Positions 25,621 to 34,501 are shown, counted from the stretch's first letter. The stretch is 51,494 nucleotides of DNA from an uncultured Acidobacteriota bacterium (GCA_946887105.1 CAMPKJ010000005.1:1-51494), one strand, 5' to 3'. Numbers and translations: made by a program. Notes: generated by a model from the sequence alone, not told the origin.

Positions 25621-27921
25621 TCACTTCCTGCGCCAGAACACCACGTCTCCTTCCGCGAAGTCGGGGTGGAAGTTCTCCTGCAGGTATTGCCAGACCAGCG
25701 GGGCGCGCTCGAAGTTGGGGACGCCGTCGATGGTGAAGCGGCCGTGCGGGGTGGCGGTGATGAGCGCGGCGCGCACGTTCGGATTCGATTCGATGCGGCG
25801 GATGACTTCGCGCTGTGCGGCCTCGGTTTCGTAGAACGCCACCTCGTACTCGCGGATCGGGCAGTCGCGGCGGAAGAGGAAGTACAGCATGCCGCTGTTC
25901 GTGAAGTCGAAGAACGTTTCGTCGTTCTGCAGCGAGAGGCTGAGGTACTTCTCGACGCTGCGGATCACGTTGATGTCGCGCTCGTGCAGCAACGCGCCGC
26001 GTGCGCGCGGCAGATGCGTCAGCTCGCTCCATCCCGGCTCGACCGGACCGCGTGCGCGGCGCATCCAGCCCATCACGCCGAGGTGCGTGGTCGGCCCGGC
26101 CAGCACGATCGCGGCGAAGATGGTCAGCGCCGCGAGCGCGAGGTGACGCCGGCGCAGCAGCGTCAGGATCAATGCGATGACGAGCACCGCGGCGAGCATG
26201 CCGAAGTAAACGTGATGGCGCTCGGCGTACGAGATGGCGGTGGCCACGACGAACACGCCGAGGATCACCAGCGGCTCGAGACGCCGCGATGCGCGCCGCG
26301 TGACCGTCACGCCGACGAACACCGCCGCGAAGCACCAGAAGAGATACGGAAAGGTCTCGCGGTCGAGCAGCGCCGCGAGCGCGTCCGGAAACGCGCTGGC
26401 CTTCGCCATCGCCTGCGGCGGCGTGAAGAAGTTCAGCGTGTATGCCCCGCTCGCGCCGAGCGTTTCGATGAACGTGCCGCGCAGGAAATCGTCGAGGATG
26501 CCCAGCACGGCGAAGGTGAGCAGCAGCGGCACGGCGCCGATGGCGATGCCCAGCGCCGCGCTCCGGGCCGCCGTTCCTCGGTTCCTCGGAGTTCCTCGGG
26601 GTTCCTCGGAGTGAAGGGCGGGGTCGCCTCCGAGGACCTCCGAGGAACCCCGAGGAACTCCGAGGAACTCGTACCGCAGCACCGCGACCACCAGCGCGAT
26701 GAATGCGTAAGCGGCGAAGTCGAGACTGGTCAGGCCGCAGAGCACGATGCCGAATCCGGCCCAGACGAAGAGGGACGGCCTTCGCCGTCGCACGGCGGCG
26801 ACGATCAGGGCCAGCGTGACCATCGACGGCAGGAAGCGGATGCTCCAGCGGAACTCGCCCATCATCAGCGCGAGCAGGACGGCGAGGAATGCGCCTTCGG
26901 CGGATCCGGTCGCCGCGAACGCGACGGCGTAGAGCGCGACCGCAACCAGCGATCCGATGACGATGCGCGCCTTCGTGCGCGTGCCGAGGTTCACGTTCCC
27001 GAGCTTCATCGCGGCGACGTCGAACAGACCGTCTTCGATGAGGCCATGCGCAGGGAGCACATCGCGATATGGAAGCTCGCCGCGCAGAATCTCCGACGCG
27101 GGCAACACGGCGTGTCCGTCTTCGAAGAAGTCGATGCGCGGCTTCCCCTCCGCGGTGGCGAGGCTGAGCGCGTTCGCGTAGCTGTACAGCGCCAGCGGAT
27201 AGACGACCAGCACCAGCACCTGCGTGGCGCGTTTCGCGTTGCGCAGCACGAAGCGCAGCACGAACGGCGTGATCACCACGATCGCCAGCGCGTGCCAGCC
27301 GAAGTAGCGCTGGTCGCGCGCGAAGAAGCCGGTCTGCAGCGCGAGGCCGAGCGGCGCCGCGATGAACGAGAGCGCGGGCGGGAGCGCCGACGGGATGTAC
27401 GTGATGGCGATGCGGATGCCGAGGATCAGCAGGGCGCCGATGTAGATCGCGGCGTCGACGGGAAGGCCCGGCTTGATGTCGGTGATCGCCAGGAGCGCCG
27501 GAAGGAACGCCGCGATCAGCACCACATCGCGGCGCGTGAACTGCAGATCGCGATCCCGCAGGAGCGTGCAGACGGCGATCACGATCGCGCACGGGATGAG
27601 CGCCCAGAGGACGTTGCGGTGGATGGTCACGAGCCAGAGCGTGACGACGGGAGTGATGACGATTGCATTGACGGGCCAGGAGCGCGGCGCGTGCACGAGG
27701 CGCCGGATCAGCGGACGAAACACGAGCGGCATCAGGATCGGCAGGAGCATCAGTCCCGCGATCCAGCGGAACGGGCCGTGCGCGTCGAAGCCTTGCGCGC
27801 GTGCGGTGCCCGGCAGTTGATCGGGAGTGGCGGGTTGGTTCCAGATCGCGATCAGCGCGATGCCGATCGCCAGTCCCCAAACCGCAAACGCGATCGACAA
27901 GAGCCGTTCACGGCGCGTCAC
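25621..27921 (-). CDS. Polytopic membrane protein, possibly glycosyltransferase-like
   Basis: A 766-residue protein with about 16-18 hydrophobic helices from residue 8 to about 640, followed by a soluble C-terminal domain (INVIRSVEKYLSLSLQNDET and so on). The layout recalls GT-C type enzymes (many helices, acidic loop near the first helices, soluble tail), but no diagnostic motif was recognised. The start is a GTG at 27921 whose bases overlap the stop of the YheT-like gene (GTGA). Residues around 420-450 (YEFLGVPRGSSEVLGG, HSEEPRGTPRNRG) come from an in-frame 10-bp-unit repeat between two helices. Confidence 0.75.
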   Translation of the reverse strand: MTRRERLLSIAFAVWGLAIGIALIAIWNQPATPDQLPGTARAQGFDAHGPFRWIAGLMLLPILMPLVFRPLIRRLVHAPRSWPVNAIVITPVVTLWLVTIHRNVLWALIPCAIVIAVCTLLRDRDLQFTRRDVVLIAAFLPALLAITDIKPGLPVDAAIYIGALLILGIRIAITYIPSALPPALSFIAAPLGLALQTGFFARDQRYFGWHALAIVVITPFVLRFVLRNAKRATQVLVLVVYPLALYSYANALSLATAEGKPRIDFFEDGHAVLPASEILRGELPYRDVLPAHGLIEDGLFDVAAMKLGNVNLGTRTKARIVIGSLVAVALYAVAFAATGSAEGAFLAVLLALMMGEFRWSIRFLPSMVTLALIVAAVRRRRPSLFVWAGFGIVLCGLTSLDFAAYAFIALVVAVLRYEFLGVPRGSSEVLGGDPALHSEEPRGTPRNRGTAARSAALGIAIGAVPLLLTFAVLGILDDFLRGTFIETLGASGAYTLNFFTPPQAMAKASAFPDALAALLDRETFPYLFWCFAAVFVGVTVTRRASRRLEPLVILGVFVVATAISYAERHHVYFGMLAAVLVIALILTLLRRRHLALAALTIFAAIVLAGPTTHLGVMGWMRRARGPVEPGWSELTHLPRARGALLHERDINVIRSVEKYLSLSLQNDETFFDFTNSGMLYFLFRRDCPIREYEVAFYETEAAQREVIRRIESNPNVRAALITATPHGRFTIDGVPNFERAPLVWQYLQENFHPDFAEGDVVFWRRK
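26573..26670. repeat. Intragenic hairpin of GTTCCTCGGA units, copy 2
   Basis: Four units on the left (26573-26612), a loop of about 17 bases, then inverted CCGAGGAACT-type units to 26670; the arms are nearly perfect complements. It lies in the membrane-protein gene and keeps its frame, encoding a hydrophilic loop. Confidence 0.92.
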
Positions 27922-28981
27922 TCCGCTCCCGCCTTATCGAGGAGGAACCGCACCACCAGCTCCTCCGCCCAATACTCGCAGCGCCACGGAGCATCGCCGC
28001 TGATGAAGCCGACGTGGCCTCCCGTGGCCGTGTTGCGGAAATCAACAGCCGCGGATGCCGCGGCTTTCACGCGCGGCAGCACGGCCGGCGGCAGGAACGG
28101 ATCGTCCGCGGCGTTGAGCGCGAGCGTCGGCGTGGTGATGCGGCCGACGTAGTGCATCGAGCTGGAACGCGTGTAGTAATCGTCGGCGCCGGTGAATCCG
28201 TGCAGCGGCGCCGTGGCCGATTCGTCGAACTCGACGAACGTGCGCGAGCGCAGCACGCGCGCCAGATCGAGAAGCGGCGCGATGTCGGGACGCGACACTT
28301 TCTTCTTCAGCGTGCTGAGGAAGCGCGAAACGTAGAAACGTCCGGACGCCGTGCCGTCGAGGAGGCGCGCGCCGGCGCCGAGATCGTACGGCACCGAGAG
28401 CGTGGCCGCGGCCGCGATCAGAGTCTGACCGGGATGCTCGCCGAGCCACTTGAGCAGCACGTTTCCGCCGAGGGAGCCGCCGAATGCCGCGAGACGCCGG
28501 TGGGGCATGCGCGCGGCGAGCGTGCGGGCCACGAAATCGAAATCGCCCGTGTCGCCCGAATGGTAGAAGCGCGGGCGGCGGTTCGGCAGCATGCGCGTGA
28601 CGTCGTTCGGATCGCGCGCGCAGGAGCGGAAATTCATCGCCGTCGCCGAATAGCCGTGCCGCGCGATCACCGAGAGGATGCCCTGCATGTAGACCGAGTA
28701 CGAGCTTCCCTCGAGGCCGTGCATGAGAATGAAATGAGTTCCTCGGAGTTCCTCGGAGTTCCTCGGAGTGGATCGCCCTCTTCTTCCCCGAGGAACTCCG
28801 AGGAACTCCGAGGGACCCGAGGAACCGCGTCAAGATGATCCAGCAGCAGCTCATCGCCGTCGGGCGTCTCCAGCGATTCGCGGCGGAACGAGACCAGCTT
28901 GCGCGAACGCGCGATGCGCCCCCAGATGGTCTGGAAGTGCGGGCCGGGGAGAAACCATGCAGGGGCGAATTCGGTCGACAT
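27918..28981 (-). pseudogene. YheT-like alpha/beta hydrolase, frame broken at a repeat insertion
   Basis: From the ATG at 28981 the N-terminal frame gives MSTEFAPAWFLPGPHFQTIW and continues to LLLDHLDA, the typical YheT start (FxPxxxFxxxHxQTxxG). After the 10-bp-unit repeat (28738-28825) this frame goes astray. The homologous continuation THFILMHGLEGSSYS, the nucleophile AFGGSLGGNVLLKW and the C-terminal NTATGGHVGFISG are in another frame ending at 27918. The second frame has a stop just before the repeat, so the switch must fall inside it. Translation could restart at the ATG at 28724 but would lack the N-terminus. It may be a pseudogene, or the repeat may have been miscounted in assembly. 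Confidence 0.75.
28738..28825. repeat. Intragenic hairpin of GTTCCTCGGA units, copy 3
   Basis: Three perfect units (28738-28767), a loop of about 20 bases (starting GTGGATCGCC), then three inverted units to 28825. It splits the YheT-like coding sequence, and the two halves are in different frames. Confidence 0.92.
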
Positions 28982-29017
28982 GAGACGCTGGCCCAATTCT
29001 AGTACCCGTGCAAACCG

Positions 29018-31309
29018 ATGCTCCTCGCGGCCGCATTGCTGCTCGCCCAAACCTCGGAAACGATCACCGTCACCGCGACCCGCACGGAGACGCGCGTGGC
29101 CGACACGCCCGCGAGCGTGGTGGTGCTGTCGCGCGAGGCGTTGCAGAGCTCCGCGGCGCCGGCGCTCGACGACGCGCTGCGGCAGGTCGCGGGGTTCACG
29201 CTCTTCCGGCGCACCGGCAGCCGCACCGCCAATCCGACGGCGCAGGGCGTGACGCTGCGCGGAGTCGGCGCGAGCGGCGCATCGCGCGCGCTGGTGCTCG
29301 ATGACGGCGTGCCGCTGAACGATCCGTTCGGCGGATGGGTGTACTGGGGACGCGTTCCGCGTGCGGCCGTCGATCGCGTGGAAGTGCTGCGCGGCGGTGC
29401 CTCTGACCTGTATGGCAGCTCCGCGATGGGCGGCGTGATCCAGTTCGTGCGACGCAGGTCGGGCGGAATCGATGTCGATGTCTCCGCGGGCTCGCAACGA
29501 ACCGGCACGGCGTCGCTCTTCGCGGCGGGCGATGGGTGGAGCGTCGCGGCGGATTATCTGACCACCGGTGGATACGTGCCGGTGCGGCCGGAGGATCGCG
29601 GTGCGGTCGACGTCGAGGCGGATGTGCGGCACCTGGCGCTCGATGCGACCGTCCGCCGCGGCGGCGCGTTTCTGCGGGCGTCGCACTATCGCGAGTGGCG
29701 CAACAACGGCACGCCGCTGCAGGTGAATGACACGACGCTGCGGCATCTCGCGATCGGCGGCGATCTTTCGCTCTCCGGCGGCGCGCTGGCGCTGCGTGCG
29801 TACGGCAGCGATCAGGATTACTACCAGACCTTCTCCGCCATCTCCGCCGATCGCAATAGCGAGCGCCTGACCGTCGAGCAGCGCGTGCCGTCGCACGGAC
29901 TGGGCGGCAGCGCGCAGTTCACGCGCGCGTTCGGCGAGAAGCATGTCGTGGTCTCGGGCATCGAATTTCGCGAGGCCGAAGGGGTGAGCGATGAGCTGCG
30001 CGGCACGAATCGCATCGAAGCCGGCGGGCGGCAGCGGACGGGCGCGGTGTATCTCGAAGACCTCTTCGCGGTGACGCCGTCCGTTTCGGTGACGGCGGGC
30101 GTGCGCGGTGATGTGTGGGGGAGCGAGACGCAGCTCAATCCGCGGCTGTCATTGTTGTGGCGCCGCTTTTCGGTATCGGCGTACACGGCGTTCCGCGCGC
30201 CGACGCTCAACGAGCTCCATCGCGGCTTCCGCGTCGGCAACGTCGAGACGCTGCCGAACGCGGACCTGCAATCGGAGGAGCTGACCGGCTTCGAGCTCGG
30301 CGCACGCGCGCGCCATGCGCGGCTGACGCTGTTCCTGATGACCGTCAGCGACACGATCGCGAACGTGACGCTGTCGCAGACTCCCGCGCTGATCACCCGC
30401 CGCCGCGACAACCTCGGGCGCACGCGCTCGATCGGCGCGGAGCTCGATCTCGAGTGGCGGCATCGCGACTGGCACCTCTCCTCGGGATGGCTGTTCGTCG
30501 ATGCCACCGTGCGCGACGGCGATCTGCGCGGCAAGCGCGTCCCGCAGGTGCCGCGCGTGCAGGCCACCGCGCAGGCGATGTGGAAACGGATCGGCGCGCA
30601 GCTGCGATGGACGTCGGTGCAGTTCGATGACGATCGCAACGAGCTCGAGCTCGGCGCGGCGCTGATCGTCGACCTGATCGCGTCGCATCCGATCTCGCGC
30701 GCGGTCGATCTCACGTTCGCAATCGAGAACGTGACCGATACCGGCGTCGAGGCGAGCGCGACGCCGGTGATCACGCTCGCGCAGCCGCGGGCGTGGCGGG
30801 TGGGCGTGCGTTTTGGAGTGGTACCGCACTCCACAGATAATTGCGCCCATGGCGTGGCGCATCGAAAAGCAGTCCGACGGCAGGTTTGCGATCTTCTCCA
30901 CGCGGTTGCGCGACTACATCGTCATCGACGCCGACGCGCAGAAAATCGAGCAGATCTACGCGGAGAAAGGCATCGAGGTCTACCTCGCCAGCGCACGCGC
31001 GCAGATGGCGAAGGAGCTGCCTGTCTCCGAAGCAGGGGAGCGGTTGATCGACGAGAGCCGGAAGCACGGCACGCCGAAAGAGCCGCCCGACCCGATCGGA
31101 GCGACCGGTTTCACACGCGGCGACGCTTCGTAGCGGGCTTCTTCTCCGACTCTTCCCATGCCTCGACGCCCGGCACCGTGCAGCGGGGGATCTTTTCGCC
31201 GAGCGTCTCTTCGATCTTGCGCACCATCGGCAGATCCTGCCAGGTGGCGATCGTGGCCACGATGCCTTTCGCGCGTCCGCGGGCCGTGCGGCCGGCGCGG
31301 TGCACGTAG
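29018..31309 (+). CDS. TonB-dependent outer-membrane receptor, no stop at the expected end
   Basis: Outer-membrane active-transport barrel. A short leader (MLLAAALLLAQ) is followed by a TonB-box-like ETITVTATR, the plug (QGVTLRGVGASGASRALVLD, VEVLRGGASDLYGSSAMGGV) and a barrel ending in the usual aromatic pattern VGVRF at 30812-30814 (residue 599). No stop follows: the frame stays open to 31309 through non-homologous sequence across two other genes. So the functional end is probably near 30814, and a small insertion or deletion may have removed the stop; a one-base insertion would reach TAA at 30838. Substrate unknown (siderophore- or cobalamin-like class). It is divergent from the YheT-like gene. 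Confidence 0.85.
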   Translation: MLLAAALLLAQTSETITVTATRTETRVADTPASVVVLSREALQSSAAPALDDALRQVAGFTLFRRTGSRTANPTAQGVTLRGVGASGASRALVLDDGVPLNDPFGGWVYWGRVPRAAVDRVEVLRGGASDLYGSSAMGGVIQFVRRRSGGIDVDVSAGSQRTGTASLFAAGDGWSVAADYLTTGGYVPVRPEDRGAVDVEADVRHLALDATVRRGGAFLRASHYREWRNNGTPLQVNDTTLRHLAIGGDLSLSGGALALRAYGSDQDYYQTFSAISADRNSERLTVEQRVPSHGLGGSAQFTRAFGEKHVVVSGIEFREAEGVSDELRGTNRIEAGGRQRTGAVYLEDLFAVTPSVSVTAGVRGDVWGSETQLNPRLSLLWRRFSVSAYTAFRAPTLNELHRGFRVGNVETLPNADLQSEELTGFELGARARHARLTLFLMTVSDTIANVTLSQTPALITRRRDNLGRTRSIGAELDLEWRHRDWHLSSGWLFVDATVRDGDLRGKRVPQVPRVQATAQAMWKRIGAQLRWTSVQFDDDRNELELGAALIVDLIASHPISRAVDLTFAIENVTDTGVEASATPVITLAQPRAWRVGVRFGVVPHSTDNCAHGVAHRKAVRRQVCDLLHAVARLHRHRRRRAENRADLRGERHRGLPRQRTRADGEGAACLRSRGAVDRREPEARHAERAARPDRSDRFHTRRRFVAGFFSDSSHASTPGTVQRGIFSPSVSSILRTIGRSCQVAIVATMPFARPRAVRPARCT
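30836..30841 (+). promoter_or_regulatory. -10-like GATAAT next to a start codon
   Basis: GATAAT ends 7 nt before the ATG at 30849 with no ribosome site between; suggests leaderless transcription of the small gene. Confidence 0.45.
30849..31133 (+). CDS. Hypothetical 94-residue protein
   Basis: MAWRIEKQSDGRFAIFSTRL then RDYIVIDADAQKIEQIYAEK and a charged C-terminus (KHGTPKEPPDPIGATGF). It looks like a small mixed alpha/beta cytosolic protein; no family is recognised. The frame is open upstream to 30813, but the ATG at 30849 follows a GATAAT by 7 nt. It overlaps the run-on end of the TonB frame and overlaps the convergent helicase by 23 nt. Confidence 0.65.
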   Translation: MAWRIEKQSDGRFAIFSTRLRDYIVIDADAQKIEQIYAEKGIEVYLASARAQMAKELPVSEAGERLIDESRKHGTPKEPPDPIGATGFTRGDAS

Positions 31310-32313
31310 TCCTCGACGTTCTCCGGGATGTCGAAGTTGATCACGTGCTCGATGCCGGGGATGTCGATGCCGCGGCCGGCGATGTCGGTGGCCACCAGGA
31401 TGCGATGTTCCCCTTCGCGGAACGTCTTCAGCGCGTCGACGCGCTTGTTCTGCGACTGGTCGGCGTGGATGCGCGCCACCGGATGTCCCTTGCGATCGAG
31501 CACGGCGTACAGCCACTCCGCGTCGATCTTGCGGCGCGTGAAGACCAGCGTCGAGCCGAGCTCCTGATCGAGCAGCGCCAGCAGGCAGTTGCGCTTGTCC
31601 GCTTCCTTGACCACGTACAAACGGTGCGTGATGCCTTCGGCGGCGCCGCCGGGCGGCATGATGTCGATGCGCATCGGATCGCGCATGAAGTCGCGCGCGA
31701 TCATCTCGATCGAATCGGGCATGGTCGCGGAGAACATCATGGTGTGGCGGTCGCGCGGAAGGCGGCGCAGGACGTCGCGGATCTGCGGAAGAAATCCGAG
31801 GTCGAGCATGTGGTCCGCTTCGTCGAGGACCAGCAGCTCGACCTTCGACAGATCGACCGTGCGGCGATTCACGTGATCGAGCAGGCGTCCCGGCGTGGCC
31901 ACGACCACGTCGGGTTGCGCGCGCAGCGCCTCGAGTTGCGGCTTCATGCGCACGCCGCCGATGAGACAGGCGGTCTGCAGGTTGTGGTTCTTGCCGAAGA
32001 GATCGAGGAAGGCTTTGGTCTGCAGCGCGATCTCGCGCGTCGGCGCCATGATCAGGCCGCGTACGCCGTTGCCGTGCGTCAGGCGCTCGGCCATCGGCAG
32101 CACGAACGCGGCGGTTTTGCCGGAGCCGGTCTGGGCCAGGCCGATCACGTCGCGGCCGGTCAGCGCGGTGGGGATGACGGCGGCCTGAATGGGTGTGGGA
32201 TGAACGAAGCCGATCTTTTCGATCGTGGCCACGACCTCGGCGGAAAGCCCGAGGCTGGTGAAGGTCGTGTCGACTGTGTCGACCGGATGCTGCGGTATGG
32301 CTGCTGTGTGCAT
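31111..32313 (-). CDS. DEAD-box ATP-dependent RNA helicase
   Basis: RNA-unwinding ATPase of 400 residues, RhlE/DbpA-like in length. All superfamily-2 motifs are present: Q motif (PTPIQAAVIP), Walker A (AQTGSGKT), PTREIALQ, GG, TPGRLLDH, DEAD (LVLDEADHML), SAT (MMFSATMPD), VFTRRK, ATDIAGRGIDIP and HRAGRTARG. The C-terminus is short and basic (KKPATKRRRV), which may bind RNA. The ATG at 32313 is 2 nt after the DUF2784 stop, so the two are co-transcribed. The exact helicase subfamily is not decided. Confidence 0.95.
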   Translation of the reverse strand: MHTAAIPQHPVDTVDTTFTSLGLSAEVVATIEKIGFVHPTPIQAAVIPTALTGRDVIGLAQTGSGKTAAFVLPMAERLTHGNGVRGLIMAPTREIALQTKAFLDLFGKNHNLQTACLIGGVRMKPQLEALRAQPDVVVATPGRLLDHVNRRTVDLSKVELLVLDEADHMLDLGFLPQIRDVLRRLPRDRHTMMFSATMPDSIEMIARDFMRDPMRIDIMPPGGAAEGITHRLYVVKEADKRNCLLALLDQELGSTLVFTRRKIDAEWLYAVLDRKGHPVARIHADQSQNKRVDALKTFREGEHRILVATDIAGRGIDIPGIEHVINFDIPENVEDYVHRAGRTARGRAKGIVATIATWQDLPMVRKIEETLGEKIPRCTVPGVEAWEESEKKPATKRRRV

Positions 32314-32315
32314 GC

Positions 32316-32675
32316 TTATCGAAAGACTCTCATATAGATGCCGGCGTTGAGGACGAGCACGAAGATTCCGATGGCGATCTCGAGCCCGCGCGTCATGCCG
32401 GCGGGGTAGATGACGGGCATGATGTAATGCGCGACGAACCCGCCGCTGTAGCCGGCCCGACCGGCCCTCAGCAGGAAGAAGTTCTCCCACCGGGTGAGCG
32501 GACAATACCAGCTGAACCACTCGATCAGCACACCCCACACCGCCGCCGGCAGGTGAATCCAAAGCAATCGCGGCCACCGTAACACCAGAAATCCTCCGAA
32601 AATGACGAAGAGGATGAAGAGGAGATGGGCGGTGGCGATCACGGTCGCGGCGATTTGGTAGGACATGCGTTTCAT
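32316..32675 (-). CDS. DUF2784 membrane protein
   Basis: A 119-residue protein with four hydrophobic segments. The DUF2784 hallmarks are visible: LLFILFVIFGGFLVLRWPRL, HLPAAVWGVLIEWFSWYCPL, TRWEN, and AGYSGGFVAHYIMPVIYPAG. The function of the family is unknown. The first ATG at 32675 starts 3 nt from the 8-bp-unit repeat, so its untranslated leader would be made of that repeat. Followed by the helicase after 2 nt. Confidence 0.9.
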   Translation of the reverse strand: MKRMSYQIAATVIATAHLLFILFVIFGGFLVLRWPRLLWIHLPAAVWGVLIEWFSWYCPLTRWENFFLLRAGRAGYSGGFVAHYIMPVIYPAGMTRGLEIAIGIFVLVLNAGIYMRVFR

Positions 32676-32678
32676 CGA

Positions 32679-32760
32679 AGTCGCAGAGTCTCAAAGTCTC
32701 AAAGTCTCAAAGGATAACCGCGCCGCCTTTGAGACTTTGCGACTTTGAGACTTTGCGACT
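32679..32760. repeat. Intergenic hairpin of 8-bp units (AGTCTCAA)
   Basis: Left arm 32679-32713 (units AGTCTCAA, AGTCGCAG) and right arm 32726-32760 (CTTTGAGA, CTTTGCGA) are 35 bp each with few mismatches around a 12-base loop. It fills the gap between the divergent DUF2784 and 5'-nucleotidase genes, touching both promoters. Confidence 0.92.
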
Positions 32761-32763
32761 CCC

Positions 32764-32769
32764 TATAAT
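32764..32769 (+). promoter_or_regulatory. Perfect -10 box (TATAAT), leaderless-type, 5'-nucleotidase
   Basis: TATAAT ends 7 nt before the GTG at 32777; the bases between are CCCCCC with one G, no ribosome site. It begins 4 nt after the repeat. Confidence 0.6.
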
Positions 32770-32776
32770 GCCCCCC

Positions 32777-34501
32777 GTGAAACGGTCCCTCCCCCTGGTC
32801 TTCCTCCTCCTGGCATCCGCCTGTTCGCTCGTTCGCCGGCCGGCGGAGCCGGTGCATGTGGTCATCGTGGGGACGACGGACGTACATGGCTGGTTCAACG
32901 GGCACGTCGAGACGCCGCCGGGAGGTGGGGAGGGTGTGCTGTGGGGCGGGCTGCCGATTCTGGCCACGCACATCGAGGCGTTGCGCGAGCAGCATGACGG
33001 GCGCGTGCTCGTGGTCGACTCGGGCGATATGTTCCAGGGCACGCTCGAGTCGAATCTGTTCGAAGGCGAGGCGGTCGTGCGCGGCTACAACGCCATCGGC
33101 TACACGGCGGCCGCGGTCGGCAATCACGAGTTCGACTTCGGCCCGGTCGGTCCCGAGCCGATTCCCCGCAAGCGCGACGACGACGCCCTCGGCGCGCTGA
33201 AGCGCAACGCGGCGCTGGCCATGTTCCCGCTGCTCTCCGCGAACATGGTCGAGAAGGCCAGCGGCAAGACGCCGTCGTGGGCGAAGCCATCGACGCTGGT
33301 CCGCGCCGGCGGCGCACGCATCGGAATCATCGGACTCTCCACCCCCGACACGCCCGCCGTGACGATGGCCGTCAACGTCGAGTCGCTCTCCTTCACCGAT
33401 CCCGTCGCGGCCACCATCGCCGAGGCGCGCAAGCTGCGCGCGCAAGGCGCGGATGCGGTGATCGTGATCGCACACATCGGCGGGCGCTGCACCGACCTGA
33501 GCAACGAGCACTCGCTCGACTCCTGCCAGCTGCAGGCGGAGGCGATGGAACTGCTCGAGAAACTGCCGCCGAACACCATCGACGCGTTCTTCGCCGGGCA
33601 CACGCACGCCAACATGCGCCACTACGTGAACGGCATCCCCACCGTGCAGGGGCTGGCCATGAGCCGCGAGTTTTCGGTGGTCGATCTCTGGATCGATCCC
33701 GCGGCCGACCGCGTCACGAAAAGCGAGATGCGCCCGCCGACGATGATCTGCGCGTTCGTGTACGAGGGGACGGAGCTTTGCGATCCGCGCACCGCTCCGA
33801 AAGGCGCGAAGCTCGTGCCGCGCGTGTTCGGCGGAGAGACCGTCAAGCCCGATGTGCGCGTGGCGGCGGTGCTCGATCCCTATCTCCGCCGCGTGGCCGC
33901 GAAGCGCGATTCGAAAGTGGGCATCGTGACCCGCGCCGCCTTCACCCGCGAGTACTCGGCCGAGTCTCCGCTCGGCAATCTGATCGCCGACGCGTTGCGC
34001 CGATCCGCAGGCGCCGACATCGGAATCATGAACTCCGGCGGCATCCGCACCGATCTGCCCGCGGGCGACCTGACCTACGGCGACATCTTCGCCGTCAGCC
34101 CATTCGACAACTATCCCTCGCTGGTGATCATGACCGGCGCGCAGTTCCTCGACCTCCTGCGCGCCACGAGCACCGGACAGCGCGGCATCATGCAGGTCAG
34201 CGGCGTGCGCTACACGTTCGACGCGTCGAAGAAAGGGCTGGAGCGGTTCCGGAACGCGGTGCTCGACAACGGAACGCCGATCGATCCCGAAAAGCTCTAC
34301 ACCGTGATCATGCCCGACTTCATCGCCGCCGGCGGCGATGGGGCAGCCGAGGTCATGAAGGGCATCCCGCCGGACCGCATCCAGACCTCGTTCGCCGCGC
34401 CGATCCGTGACGTGCTGATCGAGCAGCTCGCGGCGCAGAGCGGGCCGCTCGAGCCGAGAGTCGAGGGACGGATCACGGTGCTCAACCGGCCGGCGCCGTA
34501 G
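32777..34501 (+). CDS. 5'-nucleotidase / 2',3'-cyclic phosphodiesterase family lipoprotein (UshA-like)
   Basis: Exported metallophosphoesterase of 574 residues. A signal peptide ends LLLASAC (lipobox-like, C16; A rather than L at -3). The metallophosphatase domain has TTDVHGWF, VDSGDMFQG, VGNHEFDFG and AGHTHANM; the C-terminal 5'-nucleotidase domain has MNSGGIRTDL and SPFDNYPS. It should release phosphate from nucleotides outside the inner membrane. The GTG at 32777 is preferred because a TATAAT ends 7 nt before it; an ATG at 32768 overlaps that box. It overlaps the convergent DUF4126 gene by 20 nt. Confidence 0.93.
   Translation: MKRSLPLVFLLLASACSLVRRPAEPVHVVIVGTTDVHGWFNGHVETPPGGGEGVLWGGLPILATHIEALREQHDGRVLVVDSGDMFQGTLESNLFEGEAVVRGYNAIGYTAAAVGNHEFDFGPVGPEPIPRKRDDDALGALKRNAALAMFPLLSANMVEKASGKTPSWAKPSTLVRAGGARIGIIGLSTPDTPAVTMAVNVESLSFTDPVAATIAEARKLRAQGADAVIVIAHIGGRCTDLSNEHSLDSCQLQAEAMELLEKLPPNTIDAFFAGHTHANMRHYVNGIPTVQGLAMSREFSVVDLWIDPAADRVTKSEMRPPTMICAFVYEGTELCDPRTAPKGAKLVPRVFGGETVKPDVRVAAVLDPYLRRVAAKRDSKVGIVTRAAFTREYSAESPLGNLIADALRRSAGADIGIMNSGGIRTDLPAGDLTYGDIFAVSPFDNYPSLVIMTGAQFLDLLRATSTGQRGIMQVSGVRYTFDASKKGLERFRNAVLDNGTPIDPEKLYTVIMPDFIAAGGDGAAEVMKGIPPDRIQTSFAAPIRDVLIEQLAAQSGPLEPRVEGRITVLNRPAP

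Noticed and set aside
28738..28825. Hairpin as a transcription terminator.
   Set aside because: Lies inside a coding sequence, has no U-tract, and the same structure occurs in frame in two other genes.
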